The notes under the pieces were generated by a model. It was not told the DNA's origin, searched no databases, and worked only from the letters and a program-made list of their open reading frames with translations. The position numbers and the translations under genes were made by a program. From a virus: a DNA stretch of 23,176 nucleotides. This document shows positions 15,094 to 22,845 of this stretch, piece after piece (positions within the stretch are counted from its first letter, which is position 1; every line of letters begins with the position of its first letter). The stretch lies in IMG/VR virus record IMGVR_UViG_3300021197_000184, positions 1 to 23,176 of that record. One strand, written 5' to 3'.

Positions 15094-16643
15094 TAGCCTG
15101 CTCCGAAAGTAGTTAAGTCTTTTTGGGATAAGCTTTTTCTTGCCTTATCCTCACCCTCATCATACTCCTCTATAGTAATCTGTGGATTGTCACCAATAAA
15201 GTTAGACTCATCCAACATCCTTAGTTGCTCAGCAGTTACATTGAATGTACCTAGCTTACCTCTAATCTTGACTTTGTAATTAGGTTTATCTGCGTTACGT
15301 ACAATGTTCAGTGTCTTAACAGATGGTGCTATCAACTCATCAAGCTCATCACGGAAGTAGAAGTTTAGAAAGCCACCAGCAGGAGACTCAGGTAAGCCTC
15401 TCTCCCTACGTTCTGCCCTACTCATCTCATCCCATTGAGCACGGGTGTACTTATCTGAGTAGTTACCATCAAAGAACTGACCTTCCATAGCCTGTTCTAC
15501 TAACTTGATACCTGTCTCATCAAAGGGAGCAGCAGTAGGGTACTTCTCATCTTGTTCTGCATCCTCAGGTTTAGGTTTAGTAAGCGTCACAGGTTTTGTA
15601 GTTGCTGGCTCTGTAGTTGCTGGCTCTGTAGTTGCTGGCCCTGTAGTTGCTGGCTCTACACCATCAGGTGCTTCAATATTATACTGCTTCCTTAGGATAT
15701 CTACATACCCAGGACTAAGTGCTTCAATAGTCTGTACTGCAAGTCTGTTATCAAAGAACTTACCAGTGTGATACACGTCAGCATAGTAATCAATGAGAGG
15801 CTTAGCAGCTATTATCTGTAGATCTTTAATAGCTTGTTCTTCTGCTTTGTTTGCAGCAGCCATTTGTTCAGCGGAAGGTATACCCTTCATAGCTTCAATT
15901 CTAGCATTCTTAATATAAGCTTTTGCCTGATCTGTATCAATCGCATCCGCTGCAACCTTTGCGATCTTCTTAGAGAAGTCAAAGGCTTTGTCTGTGTCAA
16001 ACATATTACGCTCAGTGAAAACCATAGTAGCACCAGGAATGAGTGAGGTGTACTCTTCCTGCCTAGCTAGTTGGTTGATCTCAGCTACAGTCATTCCACT
16101 ACCAAAGTCCTGCTCAGCAAGTTGTTGCTTAACACGAGCCTTAGCACCAAAGCCAAACAGCTGTCCTACAGAGCTTGTATCATCTTCTGGTGCAGTATAC
16201 TGTGTAGTAGGGCTAACACCGTATGTCTTCTTAGCGTACTCTTCTAAGCTCATGTCCATAAGAGACTGATCTACAGCTGGGATACTAGGCATATTAATGA
16301 TAGCTTCAATATCATCTACACCCAACCTACCGTTCTGGCCTGGTGCATTAGCAGCCTTGTTTAACTTCTCATACAACTCCTGTACTGTACCCATACCAGA
16401 TGCCATAGCCTGACGCACAAGAGCCTTACCCTGTGGGTATGTTGCCATCAATGTTTCAGCTTGGCGTCCGTACTGTGCAGCCTGCCTAGCCCTAGAGTTA
16501 CGCTGTGTGATTAAACTCTGGTTACGCTCAGCTGCAGCTTCCTGCTGTTCTTTATACTTCTTAGCTTCTGCGCCACGCTCTTCAATACCTTCTGTGACTT
16601 CGCCTAAAAAGGCTGCACCAAATGCTTTCCAATCAAATGCCAT
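15093..16643 (-). CDS. Internal virion protein candidate with Pro-Ala-Thr-Thr repeat linker
   Basis: A 516-residue protein beginning MAFDWKAFGAAFLGEVTEGI, a lead I associate with internal proteins of marine phages. A long charged coiled coil follows (EERGAEAKKYKEQQEAAAER and onwards). The middle is helical. At about residues 329-349 a low-complexity linker repeats PATTE/PATTG/PATTK, encoded by four 15-base units. After it comes a separate acidic C-terminal region (about 350-516) with GNYSDKYTRAQWDEMSRAE and a beta-rich section near KVKIRGKLGTFNVTAEQLR. The layout of helical part, flexible linker and small domain fits a structural protein with a tethered tail domain. The stop overlaps the start of the 1156-residue gene. 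AAGGGG precedes the ATG. Function not proven. Confidence 0.78.
   Translation of the reverse strand: MAFDWKAFGAAFLGEVTEGIEERGAEAKKYKEQQEAAAERNQSLITQRNSRARQAAQYGRQAETLMATYPQGKALVRQAMASGMGTVQELYEKLNKAANAPGQNGRLGVDDIEAIINMPSIPAVDQSLMDMSLEEYAKKTYGVSPTTQYTAPEDDTSSVGQLFGFGAKARVKQQLAEQDFGSGMTVAEINQLARQEEYTSLIPGATMVFTERNMFDTDKAFDFSKKIAKVAADAIDTDQAKAYIKNARIEAMKGIPSAEQMAAANKAEEQAIKDLQIIAAKPLIDYYADVYHTGKFFDNRLAVQTIEALSPGYVDILRKQYNIEAPDGVEPATTGPATTEPATTEPATTKPVTLTKPKPEDAEQDEKYPTAAPFDETGIKLVEQAMEGQFFDGNYSDKYTRAQWDEMSRAERRERGLPESPAGGFLNFYFRDELDELIAPSVKTLNIVRNADKPNYKVKIRGKLGTFNVTAEQLRMLDESNFIGDNPQITIEEYDEGEDKARKSLSQKDLTTFGAG
15598..15657. repeat. Four tandem 15-base repeats in the PATT linker
   Basis: The unit GTAGTTGCTGGCTCT occurs four times head to tail; three copies are identical and the third has one change (GGCCCT). 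On the coding (minus) strand each unit gives Glu/Gly-Pro-Ala-Thr-Thr. The length is a multiple of three, so copy changes would lengthen or shorten the linker without breaking the frame. Confidence 0.95.
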
Positions 16644-16646
16644 GTC

Positions 16647-17201
16647 TTAGCCCCTTGCCATCAAACCCGTAGGTTCTTCTTCTACAGTTTCTACAGGAGC
16701 CATGTCATCCATAGACTCTTCTTCTACAGGCTCTTCCTGATCTATCAACTCACGTAACATTGCCTTACCGGGATCACTTGTATCGTCACCCTCTTCAAGC
16801 AGATACTTGTTAGCCAACAGAAGGAAGCGTTGCTTCTCTTTCTCCTCAGCCTTCTTCTTAGGATCAGCATTGGTATCCTTAGCTGTGATACCCATCGAAC
16901 CAAGTGCTTGCTTTAGAAATGTGTGAATGACAGGTGCTACCAGCATACCTGCATCAACAGTGTGGAGACCACGAGTTACACCCTGTAAGTAGATACTCTC
17001 TACGATAGGGGCTAGGGGTACACCCGCCTCACACAATGCACCAAAGTCATCAAGTACTTCTTGGTTAGCAAGCTTGTTAATGTAAAACTTTGTAACATCC
17101 TCAATGTCTGCCATCTCTGGTGGCTGCTCCCACGGAACATTACCGGGTTCCATAGTTAGAGACTGTCCGGGAATAGGTCTATCGAAAAAGTCTTGTTCCA
17201 T
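16647..17201 (-). CDS. Acidic virion-type protein, function unknown
   Basis: A 184-residue protein with the lead FDRPIPGQSLTMEPGNVPWE, followed by PPEM; I have the impression this is recurrent in structural proteins of marine phages. Residues 30-105 form a helical domain (DVTKFYINKLANQEVLDDFG, GVTRGLHTVDAGMLVAPVIH). A Lys/Glu coil follows (KKKAEEKEKQRF), then a very acidic tail (EEPVEEESMDD). It lies between the holin candidate and two internal-protein genes, all in one direction with gaps of 3-9 bases. AAGG lies about 8 bases before the ATG. A scaffold-like or virion role is possible, but only the context supports it. Confidence 0.75.
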   Translation of the reverse strand: MEQDFFDRPIPGQSLTMEPGNVPWEQPPEMADIEDVTKFYINKLANQEVLDDFGALCEAGVPLAPIVESIYLQGVTRGLHTVDAGMLVAPVIHTFLKQALGSMGITAKDTNADPKKKAEEKEKQRFLLLANKYLLEEGDDTSDPGKAMLRELIDQEEPVEEESMDDMAPVETVEEEPTGLMARG

Positions 17202-17210
17202 AATTATACC

Positions 17211-17633
17211 TTACTTAGTGAAACCTGCGCCAAAGTAGAGACCTACGATAGCGGATACGATGTGTGTGTCTAGGGGTGTGATAACAAAGCCACGTGCTGC
17301 CTGCCATTGTACTGTACCGTCACCGCCAAACAGCCAGTTAAATAGGCCACCATGTACCTCAGTGTAGCCTACGATAACGCTGACCTCAGGATACCACACA
17401 GCAACTAGCTTTGGCAAGACTATAATAGCAAAGATTGAGGATAAGGCTATGAGCCTACGTGTCCATGCGAAGTGTGTGTCAGTCTTGCCATGCTCTCTGG
17501 CTTGCTGCATACCACTGATCATCATCTCTTGCTGCTTAGCTTTGTTCTTAGTGTTCTGCCCCCAGATAGACATGACTGCGCCTAGCACGGTGGAGAAGAG
17601 CATTGTGATAAGTTCTAGGGGGAGGCCAAACAT
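17211..17633 (-). CDS. Membrane protein with three predicted helices; holin candidate
   Basis: A 140-residue protein with hydrophobic segments at about 5-24 (PLELITMLFSTVLGAVMSIW), 60-81 (RLIALSSIFAIIVLPKLVAV) and 117-138 (ITPLDTHIVSAIVGLYFGAG). A charged coil (QNTKNKAKQQEMMISGMQQA) lies between the first two. Size and three-helix layout fit a holin of the three-membrane-segment kind, which opens the inner membrane to let a lysin out. It lies 3 bases after a gene for a LysM protein with a lysozyme signature, which supports a lysis pair. It could instead be a virion membrane-pore component, because the neighbours are virion-type genes. The ribosome site is weak and translation is probably coupled. 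Confidence 0.75.
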   Translation of the reverse strand: MFGLPLELITMLFSTVLGAVMSIWGQNTKNKAKQQEMMISGMQQAREHGKTDTHFAWTRRLIALSSIFAIIVLPKLVAVWYPEVSVIVGYTEVHGGLFNWLFGGDGTVQWQAARGFVITPLDTHIVSAIVGLYFGAGFTK

Positions 17634-17636
17634 TAG

Positions 17637-19247
17637 TTACCACTTACCTTTTGAGTTCTTCTGTACTTTTACAGCCTTGTTAGCATAAAGAGAAGAAGCT
17701 CTATCTGTTTGCTCTGTATGTACGAGAGTACCTGCGCTATCATAATACTTAAAAGCTGTGTTAGTCCCTGAGTTGTCTGCTACTACTTTTGTTATTTCAT
17801 TTACACCTAGTACATCTTTTAATGCATTCATAGCATCTGCTCTAGCTTTAGCTATGCCTATAGAAGCGCCTTGTACTGTACCATCTTTCTTAGGTGCTAA
17901 AGTGGAGCCTGTAAGTATCTTTGGATAAAGTGTAGTAGCAGATGGGTTGTCCTTTGCAAGCTCTTTATATGCTGACCCCGCTGTAGCCCCTTTTAACCAA
18001 CCTGTTCCTTTATTCCAACCTACTTTAAGCATAGACTTTTTAGCTGCATCAGACATACTATCCCAGTCTGTACCTGCCTTATCTTTAGCTACATCCTCAA
18101 AGCCTTTTAGTACGGCTTTAGAAAACTCGACATCAGACGCATAATCACTACGTTTAATCTTGACGCCATTTACTTCCTTGTAAGCTCCAGATGTGTCAAG
18201 CTTTGTTATATCAAATGCAGAAGCCTTTATAGTATTAGATCCTTGATTTACAGTTTTGCCGTCATACTTTAAACCATCAGCAACTATACCAGCAGGTAAA
18301 GTTATATTCTGTTTATCCTGCCCTATGTGAGCTTCTGTACCCTCTTGTTCCCCTTCGGTGAAGTCTGTATATAAACTCTCAACAGTAGTACTATATGTTT
18401 CTGTAGTTTCTTCTTCCTCTGCAGAAGTGCCAACACTACCATAACCTTCTGCACCACCTAGCTTACGTGGATCAGACATAAGCCCTTCACCTGTACCTGC
18501 CTCTGCAGGAAAACGATCTTCTAAAGGTATACCTGACTGGTAGAACTCACGATCAGGATCTTCTGAGATAGGTGCAGGAGCTTCTGGGTCTGTAGCAGTC
18601 TTTAAGAGTTTACCTGCAGTTGAGAGCATACCAGGTAGAGTAACCTTCTCACCGGGGCGAATCAAGTCAGGGTTCTTGATCTGTGGATTAGCATCAATGA
18701 CATCCTGTACAGGTAGACCCTTCTCTTCTGCAATAGCAGTTAGAGTGTCACCAGCCTTAACTTCAATCTCTTCTACAGTGATAGGCTCAGGCTGTAGTGC
18801 ATCCTGCAGTACATCCATATCAAGGTTAGGCTCAGGTTCTTCCTCACCCATCTCACCTGTGTATACCTCTGGTACATCAACACCTAGAGCTTCATACAAT
18901 GCACGATCTGCTGCTGTAGTCTCAAAGGGTAGACCTCCCTGTGGCGCAGTGTCATTGTCAGAGCCACCATCATAGGGTGTAAACATAGGGCTATCATAGA
19001 AAGATACACCTGAGTCACCATCATCATCACTTTTATCACTAGGTAAGTCTGCACCAGCACCAGAGAAGAGATTAGCTATACTCTCAAAGAAGCCTGGCTC
19101 ATCATTATTATCATCGTTAGCTGTAGCATTAGAGGTACTACTCATAAGCCCTGATGAGCTAGAGGCACTGGGATTGCCGTAGCCCTCTGAGCCACCTAAG
19201 TTACGAGGATCAGCACTTGTAATACCTTGTGTGTTATAATTGGGCAT
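17637..19247 (-). CDS. LysM protein with T4-lysozyme-like catalytic signature (endolysin or virion lysin)
   Basis: A 536-residue protein. Residues 1-155 are Ser/Asp/Glu-rich and probably unstructured. A LysM cell-wall-binding domain lies at about 160-206 (IEVKAGDTLTAIAEEKGLPV, NPDLIRPGEKVTLPG). After a second linker, E302-G, D311 and T316 form E-x8-D-x4-T, close to the E-x8-D-x5-T triad of T4 lysozyme-type (GH24-like) muramidases. Farther on, KSMLKVGWNKGTGW and GIAKARADAMNAL match the AYNxG and RR-E helices of that fold in style. It would cut peptidoglycan. The motif DPR[NK]LGG[SA]EGYG occurs twice (13-24, 259-270). The start is set at 19247, where AAGGA precedes the ATG; an upstream in-frame start would overlap the previous gene by 86 bases. 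Confidence 0.8.
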   Translation of the reverse strand: MPNYNTQGITSADPRNLGGSEGYGNPSASSSSGLMSSTSNATANDDNNDEPGFFESIANLFSGAGADLPSDKSDDDGDSGVSFYDSPMFTPYDGGSDNDTAPQGGLPFETTAADRALYEALGVDVPEVYTGEMGEEEPEPNLDMDVLQDALQPEPITVEEIEVKAGDTLTAIAEEKGLPVQDVIDANPQIKNPDLIRPGEKVTLPGMLSTAGKLLKTATDPEAPAPISEDPDREFYQSGIPLEDRFPAEAGTGEGLMSDPRKLGGAEGYGSVGTSAEEEETTETYSTTVESLYTDFTEGEQEGTEAHIGQDKQNITLPAGIVADGLKYDGKTVNQGSNTIKASAFDITKLDTSGAYKEVNGVKIKRSDYASDVEFSKAVLKGFEDVAKDKAGTDWDSMSDAAKKSMLKVGWNKGTGWLKGATAGSAYKELAKDNPSATTLYPKILTGSTLAPKKDGTVQGASIGIAKARADAMNALKDVLGVNEITKVVADNSGTNTAFKYYDSAGTLVHTEQTDRASSLYANKAVKVQKNSKGKW

Positions 19248-19257
19248 GTCTTTATCC

Positions 19258-21930
19258 TTAAGAGAAGATGATGTCTGCAGCGTTAGAAGCAATAGCACCC
19301 ATGAATGTACCTGCAGCAGCGCTAAGAGCCGAACCACTGTCATCCTCTGCGCCCTCGTTTATCTTAGCTACAGCAATCTTAGCATCTCTATCCTTGTCAT
19401 TCTCTGCAGACTGCCAAGCCCAAGCCAGAGTATCACGCTCACGCTGAATAGCGTTGTTATACCCTGTCATGGTAAAGTTATTAGCAGCTGCAGCCGCATC
19501 ACGGTTTGCTTGGTTTAGTGCAGCATTGTCCATGGTTGTAATAGCCTGTGACCACTGTGCATTAGCCTGTGCTACAACTAGCTGGTTCTGTGCATTGAAT
19601 GTGTCACGAGTATTCTGCTGTACTGAATTGAACTGAGACAGTGCATTAGCCTCACCAGAGTTAAAACGCTCCATAGCATTATACTGTTCATTGTTAAACT
19701 GATTAATGTTATTCTGTAAGTTAGAGAAGAACATATCAACCTGATCAGAACTAGCAGCATTGAACTGTTTAGCTGCATTAACAGCTGCAGTATCAGAGGT
19801 ATATACACTAGCTAGGCTCTGCGCTTTAAACATAGCCACTTGCTGTTGGTTACTCATGCTAGTCATATCAAAGTCTAGGAAAGCCTGAGCACGTTGTACA
19901 TTAACCTGCTGCCTATTGTTTAGGTTAGCCATGTCTAACTGTGACATAGCTGCAGCATCTGCCATAACCTTAGCATTCCTAGCATCTAGGTTAGCAATGT
20001 CTACAGTCTGAGCCATACGAGCATTCTCTAGGGCTACCTGCTGTTCAGCTGTGAAGTTAATCTTAGCTACATCAGCGATACGTGCAGCATTCTGTACACG
20101 TGACTGAAACGCTTGGTCAAACTCCATTCCTAAGAAGTTAGCACGTTGCTCAGCAGCAAACATAGCAGCCTGTTGCTTGTTAGATAAGTTCTGCGCCTCA
20201 AAGCTTGCACGTGTCTGAGCATCAGCCATAGCGATAGGTAGTGCAGACTCCATAGCAGCCTGTACAATAGCCTGACCAGCCATAGACGAAGCACCTAGAC
20301 CACGTGAAGCTAGAGTAGATGTAGCAGCCCTCATAGCTCCTGCAGCCCATGCTGGTGTGTCACCACCCTCAAACTGTTCTAGCAGACCTGTAAGTTGTCC
20401 CTGTACAGTAGCCTCAGTAGATGGAACACCTGTAGCTGCAGCAAAGTTAGTCTCTACTTTAGCACGTTCAAAGTCTACAGCACTAGTTACCTGCATCTCA
20501 GGTGTAACTTCTAGGGGTACTACAGCCTCTACACGTTGAGCACGATCAAGTTGCTCAGCTGTTAAGCCTAGCTGTGCTAACTCAGAGGGAGCCATAGTAG
20601 CTGCATCAGCTAATGCCTCAGCACTAGGCTTTCCAGTTACAGCAGTAAGCTTAGACATGACACTAGCTACTTCTGCAGCAGCCTCCTTAGGTGTCATACC
20701 TGCAGCTTCAAACTCTTTTGCTAGGGGTGCATTAGCTGCAATGTCAGCCTCTGTCTGAGTAGCAGTATCAGCCACTGCAGCAGCCTGACCCATACCCTCA
20801 GCAATCATACCCTCAGCCTTCTGTGCCTCAGAAGTAAGGGCTACATCAGCCTTAGTAGTCATGGACATAGGATCTGTAAGAGCAGCAGCCTGTAGCTCTG
20901 TTGTGCTTGGTGTACCTATACGTGCTACGTTTGCACTAGCCTGTGCTAGGTTAGCCTTAGCTACAGTAACCTTGATCTGCTGATCATCTACAAGCTTCTG
21001 CATTACCTCTCGTTGAGGGTCATCAGCAGGAAGGCTAGACAGTTGTTGAGATAGAGAGTTTAGTGTACCTTGCTCTTGAGATACAGCAGTCTGTGCCGTG
21101 TCTAAGGAAGCCCCTACATCAGTAAGTGCTTCTCCTGCTTGAGTGTACTGGTTCTGTCTGTACATGTCTAGCTGTTGAGTATACTGCTCCTGAGCAGCGA
21201 CACTGGCTTTGTAAGGGTCAGACTCTTTATACTGCTGTAAGACATTAGCTATATTAGAGGCTTCGTTCTCTATGCTTGCACGTTTTCTATAGGGAGACTT
21301 TAGTGTAGTCCCATCAGCATACGTGATAGTCCAGTTTCTACTACTACCAGTTATCTCATAGTCTGTAGGATCTGCTGGTAAGTTACCTGAGGATAGCATT
21401 TTAGTAATGCCCGGTATGTTATTCTCAGCACCTGCACCTGTTGATCCACCAGCTATCTGTTCTAGGAAGGGTGCGTAATCAGCTTCTGTTAAACCCTCAG
21501 GTGCAGTAGGTAGACCTTCTATAGGTGTGGAGCTAGTAAGGGACTGCGTAATAGTAGGCTGAACGGTAGTAGCAGTCTGGACATCATCAAACCCACCAGT
21601 AGTATTAGGTGTGTTAAGAGGGGGATTACCAGGCTTGTCATTGTCAGTAGGGTGTGAACCCTTTGCTTCCACACCGCCTGAGTATGTGTTTTTATAGGTT
21701 TGACCTGTCTTAAGAGTAAGGCCACCAGGAGCATAACCCTGCTTCTTAGCCATACCACCAGCAGCCATACCAATGCGTTGCTGTGCTAGTTCAGCCATAC
21801 GGCCTACACGTGCAGCTGCACCTGGTTGTGAAGCTAAGAACTTAGCCTGTTCATCAGCCTGCATACCCTGCATTTCAGGTATAATCTTACCCATCTGTTC
21901 AGGTGTAAACCCACCAAACTTCTTAGCCAT
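19258..21930 (-). CDS. Large helical virion-type protein with 22-residue repeats
   Basis: An 890-residue Ala/Gln/Asn-rich protein. Residues 1-60 are helical (FTPEQMGKIIPEMQGMQADE). About 70-215 is a Gly/Pro/Thr-rich variable section with a small beta patch (RNWTITYADGTTL). About 225-345 and 360-580 are helical, including WAAGAMRAATSTLASRGLGA and SALPIAMADAQT, a stretch I associate with marine-phage structural proteins. Residues 581-712 hold six consecutive 22-residue units, and 722-787 three more with QFN at their start. The end is helical with a hydrophobic tip (SALSAAAGTFMGAIASNAAD, then IIFS). AAGGAC precedes the ATG. Long amphipathic helices suggest an internal or ejection protein, but this is inference. 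No enzyme motif was seen. Confidence 0.82.
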   Translation of the reverse strand: MAKKFGGFTPEQMGKIIPEMQGMQADEQAKFLASQPGAAARVGRMAELAQQRIGMAAGGMAKKQGYAPGGLTLKTGQTYKNTYSGGVEAKGSHPTDNDKPGNPPLNTPNTTGGFDDVQTATTVQPTITQSLTSSTPIEGLPTAPEGLTEADYAPFLEQIAGGSTGAGAENNIPGITKMLSSGNLPADPTDYEITGSSRNWTITYADGTTLKSPYRKRASIENEASNIANVLQQYKESDPYKASVAAQEQYTQQLDMYRQNQYTQAGEALTDVGASLDTAQTAVSQEQGTLNSLSQQLSSLPADDPQREVMQKLVDDQQIKVTVAKANLAQASANVARIGTPSTTELQAAALTDPMSMTTKADVALTSEAQKAEGMIAEGMGQAAAVADTATQTEADIAANAPLAKEFEAAGMTPKEAAAEVASVMSKLTAVTGKPSAEALADAATMAPSELAQLGLTAEQLDRAQRVEAVVPLEVTPEMQVTSAVDFERAKVETNFAAATGVPSTEATVQGQLTGLLEQFEGGDTPAWAAGAMRAATSTLASRGLGASSMAGQAIVQAAMESALPIAMADAQTRASFEAQNLSNKQQAAMFAAEQRANFLGMEFDQAFQSRVQNAARIADVAKINFTAEQQVALENARMAQTVDIANLDARNAKVMADAAAMSQLDMANLNNRQQVNVQRAQAFLDFDMTSMSNQQQVAMFKAQSLASVYTSDTAAVNAAKQFNAASSDQVDMFFSNLQNNINQFNNEQYNAMERFNSGEANALSQFNSVQQNTRDTFNAQNQLVVAQANAQWSQAITTMDNAALNQANRDAAAAANNFTMTGYNNAIQRERDTLAWAWQSAENDKDRDAKIAVAKINEGAEDDSGSALSAAAGTFMGAIASNAADIIFS
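19570..20190 (-). repeat. 22-residue helical repeat array inside the 890-residue protein
   Basis: Nine 66-base coding units. Residues 581-712 hold six units in register, with first halves such as NLSNKQQAAMF, NFTAEQQVALE, NLDARNAKVMA, NLNNRQQVNVQ and SMSNQQQVAMF (one unit, EFDQAFQSRVQ, is degenerate). After a 9-residue break, residues 722-787 hold three units starting QFNAASS, QFNNEQY and QFNSVQQ. Each of the last two has a second 'FN' exactly 11 residues later (RFNSGE, TFNAQN). The period is exact in protein but the DNA units have diverged. Confidence 0.8.
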
Positions 21931-21944
21931 TATAATAGTCCTTA

Positions 21945-22199
21945 TTAATTACCTAGCTTCATCCAGATTGCAGCAGCAATGAAGGTAAACACAGTAACAG
22001 TAGTTATCTTTACAAATGTATTCCATATACTCTGACGTGTGTGACGCCATGTATCAAGCAAGCCACGTATCTCACGTATATCTACAGCAGCTGATTCATC
22101 CTGTAAGCCAAGCTCACGCAGGACTAACTTAGCCCCACGCTTAGCTGCACGATCCAGCATCTCTTCTAGTTCATCTGAGGAGAGTTTGATTTCACTCAT
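21945..22199 (-). CDS. DUF6127-like protein with C-terminal membrane helix
   Basis: An 84-residue protein. The front (MSEIKLSSDELEEMLDRAAK, then RGAKLVLRELGLQDESAAVD) and IREIRGLLDTWRHTRQSIWN match my memory of the DUF6127 family of proteobacterial and prophage proteins. The end (ITTVTVFTFIAAAIWMKLG) is a single membrane helix. The protein would be anchored with its helical part in the cytoplasm. Similar small proteins lie near lysis or tail genes, so a holin-associated role is possible but untested. No good Shine-Dalgarno site is seen before the ATG at 22199, and 35 bases separate it from the upstream gene. Confidence 0.72.
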   Translation of the reverse strand: MSEIKLSSDELEEMLDRAAKRGAKLVLRELGLQDESAAVDIREIRGLLDTWRHTRQSIWNTFVKITTVTVFTFIAAAIWMKLGN

Positions 22200-22234
22200 A
22201 GTTTAACTCATTTTAGCTGGAATGTCAAGTGTTA

Positions 22235-22816
22235 TTACGGCTTAGTGGGCCAATCAGCATCAACTAAGTTAGGCCAGTTAGCGTGGCTTGTAATATCACG
22301 CAGTGCTTGGCGATACGTAGTCATCTCAGCAGTGAGTGTGTTATCAGACAGAGCTAAGTAGTCTGTCTCAGCAATAAGCTCATCACGTGTCTTACGATTA
22401 GCCGTAGCAGTCTTGGCATCCAGTGTAGCCTGATATGCAGCTTCATGTTGAGCTTTGGTTGTAGTAGTCTCTACACCATCATCGTCTGTCTCTGTAGTAT
22501 CAGCAAACATATCTACAGCAGTGTAGTTAATCATCCAGTAACCAGCGATAATGTCTTCGCCTACCATGTCAGGCATAGGTGCATCATCTTCTGTGTACTG
22601 ACCAGTGACAGGACGTGTAGGCAGAGCATTACGCTGTACTGTCTGGTAGGCTGTAGGTGTAGGCTTTGGCCCTTCTAGGACACCTACCATGCCATACTTC
22701 TGCATGACACCCTGTGTGATGTTCTTAGGGAATGATACGTTAGGGTGTTCCTTGCGTAGATCACCGAATGTGTATGGGAACTTTACTACTGTTCCACCAT
22801 TGATTTTAGCATACAT
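22235..22816 (-). CDS. Tail assembly chaperone-like protein
   Basis: A 193-residue protein. The C-terminal third has the pattern of phage tail assembly chaperones (Phage_tail_APC type): RDELIAETDYLALSDNTLTA, then YRQALRDITSHANWPNLVDA and DWPTKP. The front begins MYAKINGGTVVKFPYTFGDL followed by RKEHPNVSFPKN, also common in such proteins. The middle has an Asp/Thr-rich section (TTETDDDGVETTTT). Members help fold or assemble tail fibres, and the gene lies just downstream of a tail-fibre-like gene on the same strand. AAAGGAG lies 7 bases before the ATG. Confidence 0.8.
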   Translation of the reverse strand: MYAKINGGTVVKFPYTFGDLRKEHPNVSFPKNITQGVMQKYGMVGVLEGPKPTPTAYQTVQRNALPTRPVTGQYTEDDAPMPDMVGEDIIAGYWMINYTAVDMFADTTETDDDGVETTTTKAQHEAAYQATLDAKTATANRKTRDELIAETDYLALSDNTLTAEMTTYRQALRDITSHANWPNLVDADWPTKP

Positions 22817-22845
22817 GTTGTGTTCTCCTTTATGTGTGCTTTGTG

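Noticed and set aside
15598-15657. Possible CRISPR array
   Set aside because: The 15-base units are directly joined with no spacers and keep a protein reading frame.
19248-19343. Longer start for the LysM protein, adding a hydrophobic leader that looks like a signal peptide
   Set aside because: The extra part overlaps the end of the 890-residue gene by 86 bases and lacks a good site; ATG 19247 has AAGGA in the right place. The leader looks like a by-product of the other frame.
22200-22228. Minus-strand promoter (TTGACA, 17 bases, TAAACT) before the DUF6127-like gene
   Set aside because: The -10 box matches only four of six bases and touches the ATG, so transcription would start inside the gene.
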